A stretch of 7,295 bases of DNA from Thermodesulfobacteriota bacterium (lineage in GTDB: Bacteria > Desulfobacterota > Syntrophobacteria > BM002): assembly GCA_947259475.1 (NCBI GenBank), contig CAMYLW010000197.1:1-7295 (forward strand), written 5' to 3'. The notes under the pieces were generated by a model. The model did no database searches. It saw only the letters and a program-made list of their open reading frames with translations, and had not been told where the DNA came from. Shown in pieces: positions 6,153-7,295 of the stretch (its first letter is position 1; every line of letters begins with the position of its first letter). A program made the translations under genes and the position numbers.

Positions 6153-6947
6153 ATGGAAACAGCAAAAGAGATCCTGAAGATTCAAACTCCAGAACACGTG
6201 GGGTTCAAATACGTACTTGCCGGGTTGGGAACGCGCTCTACAGCCTTCTTACTGGATATAACTTTCCGGGCTTTGATTATTCTCTGCATCTTTTTGGCAG
6301 TATTTATGCTGGCTCGGTTGCTGCCGAGTTTGAACCCAACCGGTGTTGTGACAAGTCTCCCCCGAACCTGGCTGTTTGCCTTGGGAGTCCTTGCTTACGG
6401 CGTGGTGGATTTGGGATACTTTCTTATTTTTGAAGCCCTGTGGAGCGGTCAGACCCCGGGAAAGAGAATGCAAAAGCTCCGGGTGATCCGGGTTAACGGC
6501 CAGCCCATTGGTTGGCTGGAGTCCTCCATTCGCAACATTCTGAGGGCGGTGGATATATTGCTGGGCTTCTACCCGTTAGGCTTATTCGTGATGTTTCTGA
6601 GTTCTCGCAGCCAGAGGATCGGGGACTATGCCGCTGGTACGGTAGTGATTGTAGAACGCAGGAGCAATGTTCCCATGGATAGGACTCGCCTGCGCTCAAC
6701 TTCCAAGTTGAACGTGCCGGACCTTGAACTCCATCTCTCTACCCTGGAACCGAAAGAGTATCAGCTCGTACGGTCATTTCTCCAGAGAAGGGAGGCATTG
6801 GACGGGAAACACCGACGCGAGCTCGCGGGCCTTATTGTACACCGGTTGATGAAGAGATGGGGGATTACACCCGGACCTGGCATTTCTGACGAGTCTTTTC
6901 TGGAAGAAATCGTTGGAGTCTACGAGCGAACCAGAAAGGCGATTTGA
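6153..6947 (+). CDS. RDD-family membrane protein
   Basis: Inner-membrane protein of 264 residues with an RDD domain, a family of uncertain, perhaps transport-related, function. AAAAGG at 6139-6144 lies eight bases before ATG 6153 and supports this start. The RDD signature is visible: GLGTRSTAFLLD (24-35) holding Arg28 and Asp35, a first helix at about 36-58, a second at about 72-95, SGQTPGKRMQKLRVI (98-112), then RNILRAVDIL (127-136) and a third helix to about 150, closing with RIGDYAAGTVVI (155-166). Residues 170-264 form a polar helical C-terminal tail (LEPKEYQLVRSFLQRRE). As far as I recall, such tails are typical of RDD proteins encoded beside SpoIIM genes and absent from minimal RDD proteins. 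The gene is divergent from SpoIIM, so any promoter must lie within the start of the SpoIIM gene. Confidence 0.87.
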   Translation: METAKEILKIQTPEHVGFKYVLAGLGTRSTAFLLDITFRALIILCIFLAVFMLARLLPSLNPTGVVTSLPRTWLFALGVLAYGVVDLGYFLIFEALWSGQTPGKRMQKLRVIRVNGQPIGWLESSIRNILRAVDILLGFYPLGLFVMFLSSRSQRIGDYAAGTVVIVERRSNVPMDRTRLRSTSKLNVPDLELHLSTLEPKEYQLVRSFLQRREALDGKHRRELAGLIVHRLMKRWGITPGPGISDESFLEEIVGVYERTRKAI

Positions 6948-7003
6948 GTCTATTGCGCTCTGCGCCATAGACAGCAAGCAGCTAGCAGCAGGCAGCGCGC
7001 AGC
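6948..7003. repeat. Eight in-phase heptamers after RDD (GCGCNNT then NNNCAGC)
   Basis: Starting at the base after the RDD stop codon, the sequence reads as eight contiguous 7-base units. The second and third are GCGCTCT and GCGCCAT, both also found upstream of moxR. The last five (6969-7003) all end in CAGC. Two different consensus types thus share one uninterrupted phase. The first part also folds: GTCTAT (6948-6953) pairs with ATAGAC (6967-6972), with GCGC/GCGC inside around a TCT loop. There is no T run after it, so a terminator is not supported. A weaker set of three units ending in CC (7054-7074, e.g. AACTACC) follows in the same gap. The remainder to 7160 shows nothing I can name. Confidence 0.85.
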
Positions 7004-7160
7004 CCCTGAGGAACTGCCACTTACTTCATGCAAGCACCTGATGCCAAGGTTTTAACTACCTGCTGCCAGATACCAGCTGAGAAACGCTCCATGTGCTTAT
7101 TTCGGAATGAAAATTGCAAATCAATCGAGGGTCTTTTCTTATACTAAACTGGGGGTATCC

Positions 7161-7295
7161 ATGACTCAGAATACGGCTGCCGCAGATGCTAAAACGTTCG
7201 CCATCAGTCTGACAGGAGTCAGGTCAGGATTCGCTCAAGAAGATTTGGTTAGCGCTCTCCAGCGTATCTTCCCACGCCAAACAGCTGAGCAAATC
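7161..7295 (+). CDS. Hypothetical protein, N-terminal 45 codons only
   Basis: A frame opens at ATG 7161 and runs without a stop to the window end. GGGGG at 7151-7155, five bases before the ATG, is an acceptable ribosome binding site. The visible residues begin MTQNTAAADAKTFAISLTGV and continue with an amphipathic helix-like stretch (FAQEDLVSALQRIF). This suggests a short soluble strand-helix fold with no signal peptide or membrane segment in view. I do not recognise the family. It is separated from the RDD gene by 213 bases, so it may be its own transcription unit. Confidence 0.55.
   Translation, partial: MTQNTAAADAKTFAISLTGVRSGFAQEDLVSALQRIFPRQTAEQI

Noticed and set aside
7114..7145. Promoter TTGCAA / TATACT before the last gene
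   Set aside because: The spacer is 20 bases and transcription would start at about the ribosome binding site, leaving almost no leader.

Overview
This window carries one recognisable accessory operon-type module. It is a MoxR-family AAA+ ATPase with its membrane partners: a DUF4129 protein, a DUF4350 protein, a DUF58 (VWA-like) protein, a SpoIIM-family membrane protein and an RDD-family membrane protein. The genes have Shine-Dalgarno sites and bacterial gene structure. I cannot name the organism from sequence alone. The gene set and the type of intergenic repeats would fit a Gram-negative bacterium of the Desulfobacterota/deltaproteobacterial kind, but that is a low-confidence impression. The presence of a SpoIIM homologue does not imply sporulation.

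Layout. Positions 1-416 hold no credible gene and contain degenerate short repeats. DUF4129 (417-1421) and DUF4350 (from 1418) overlap by an ATGA junction and are translationally coupled. The gap 2552-2898 is filled by a roughly 200-bp palindromic, MITE-like element followed by three short tandem heptamer arrays, the last ending right at the Shine-Dalgarno of the moxR-like gene (2899-3852). The DUF58 gene (3932-5165) is broken: reading frame and conserved core are both lost at about 4586-4592. SpoIIM (complement 5132-6124) converges on and overlaps the DUF58 tail. The RDD gene (6153-6947) diverges from SpoIIM with only 28 bases between start codons. After RDD comes a run of eight in-phase 7-base units, then an unexplained spacer, then the first 45 codons of an unidentified gene (7161 to window end).

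How the genes may work together. In the known MoxR/DUF58 families the ATPase is thought to act as a chaperone-like partner of VWA-domain proteins. The DUF4129, DUF4350, RDD and SpoIIM proteins are membrane-anchored companions often found beside them, and the exact role of the module is not established. Here the ATPase motifs look intact, but its presumed VWA partner lacks the segment that should hold the metal-binding (MIDAS-like) motif. The module is therefore either decaying, complemented elsewhere, or miscalled at this point.

The most unusual signal is outside the genes. Almost every intergenic gap contains short tandem arrays with a strict 7-base period, and most arrays have their own consensus (for example CAAATCT, TTTACTG, GCGCNNT, GANNGCT, NNNCAGC). 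One array contains the annotated start codon of the DUF58 gene and another abuts the moxR ribosome binding site.
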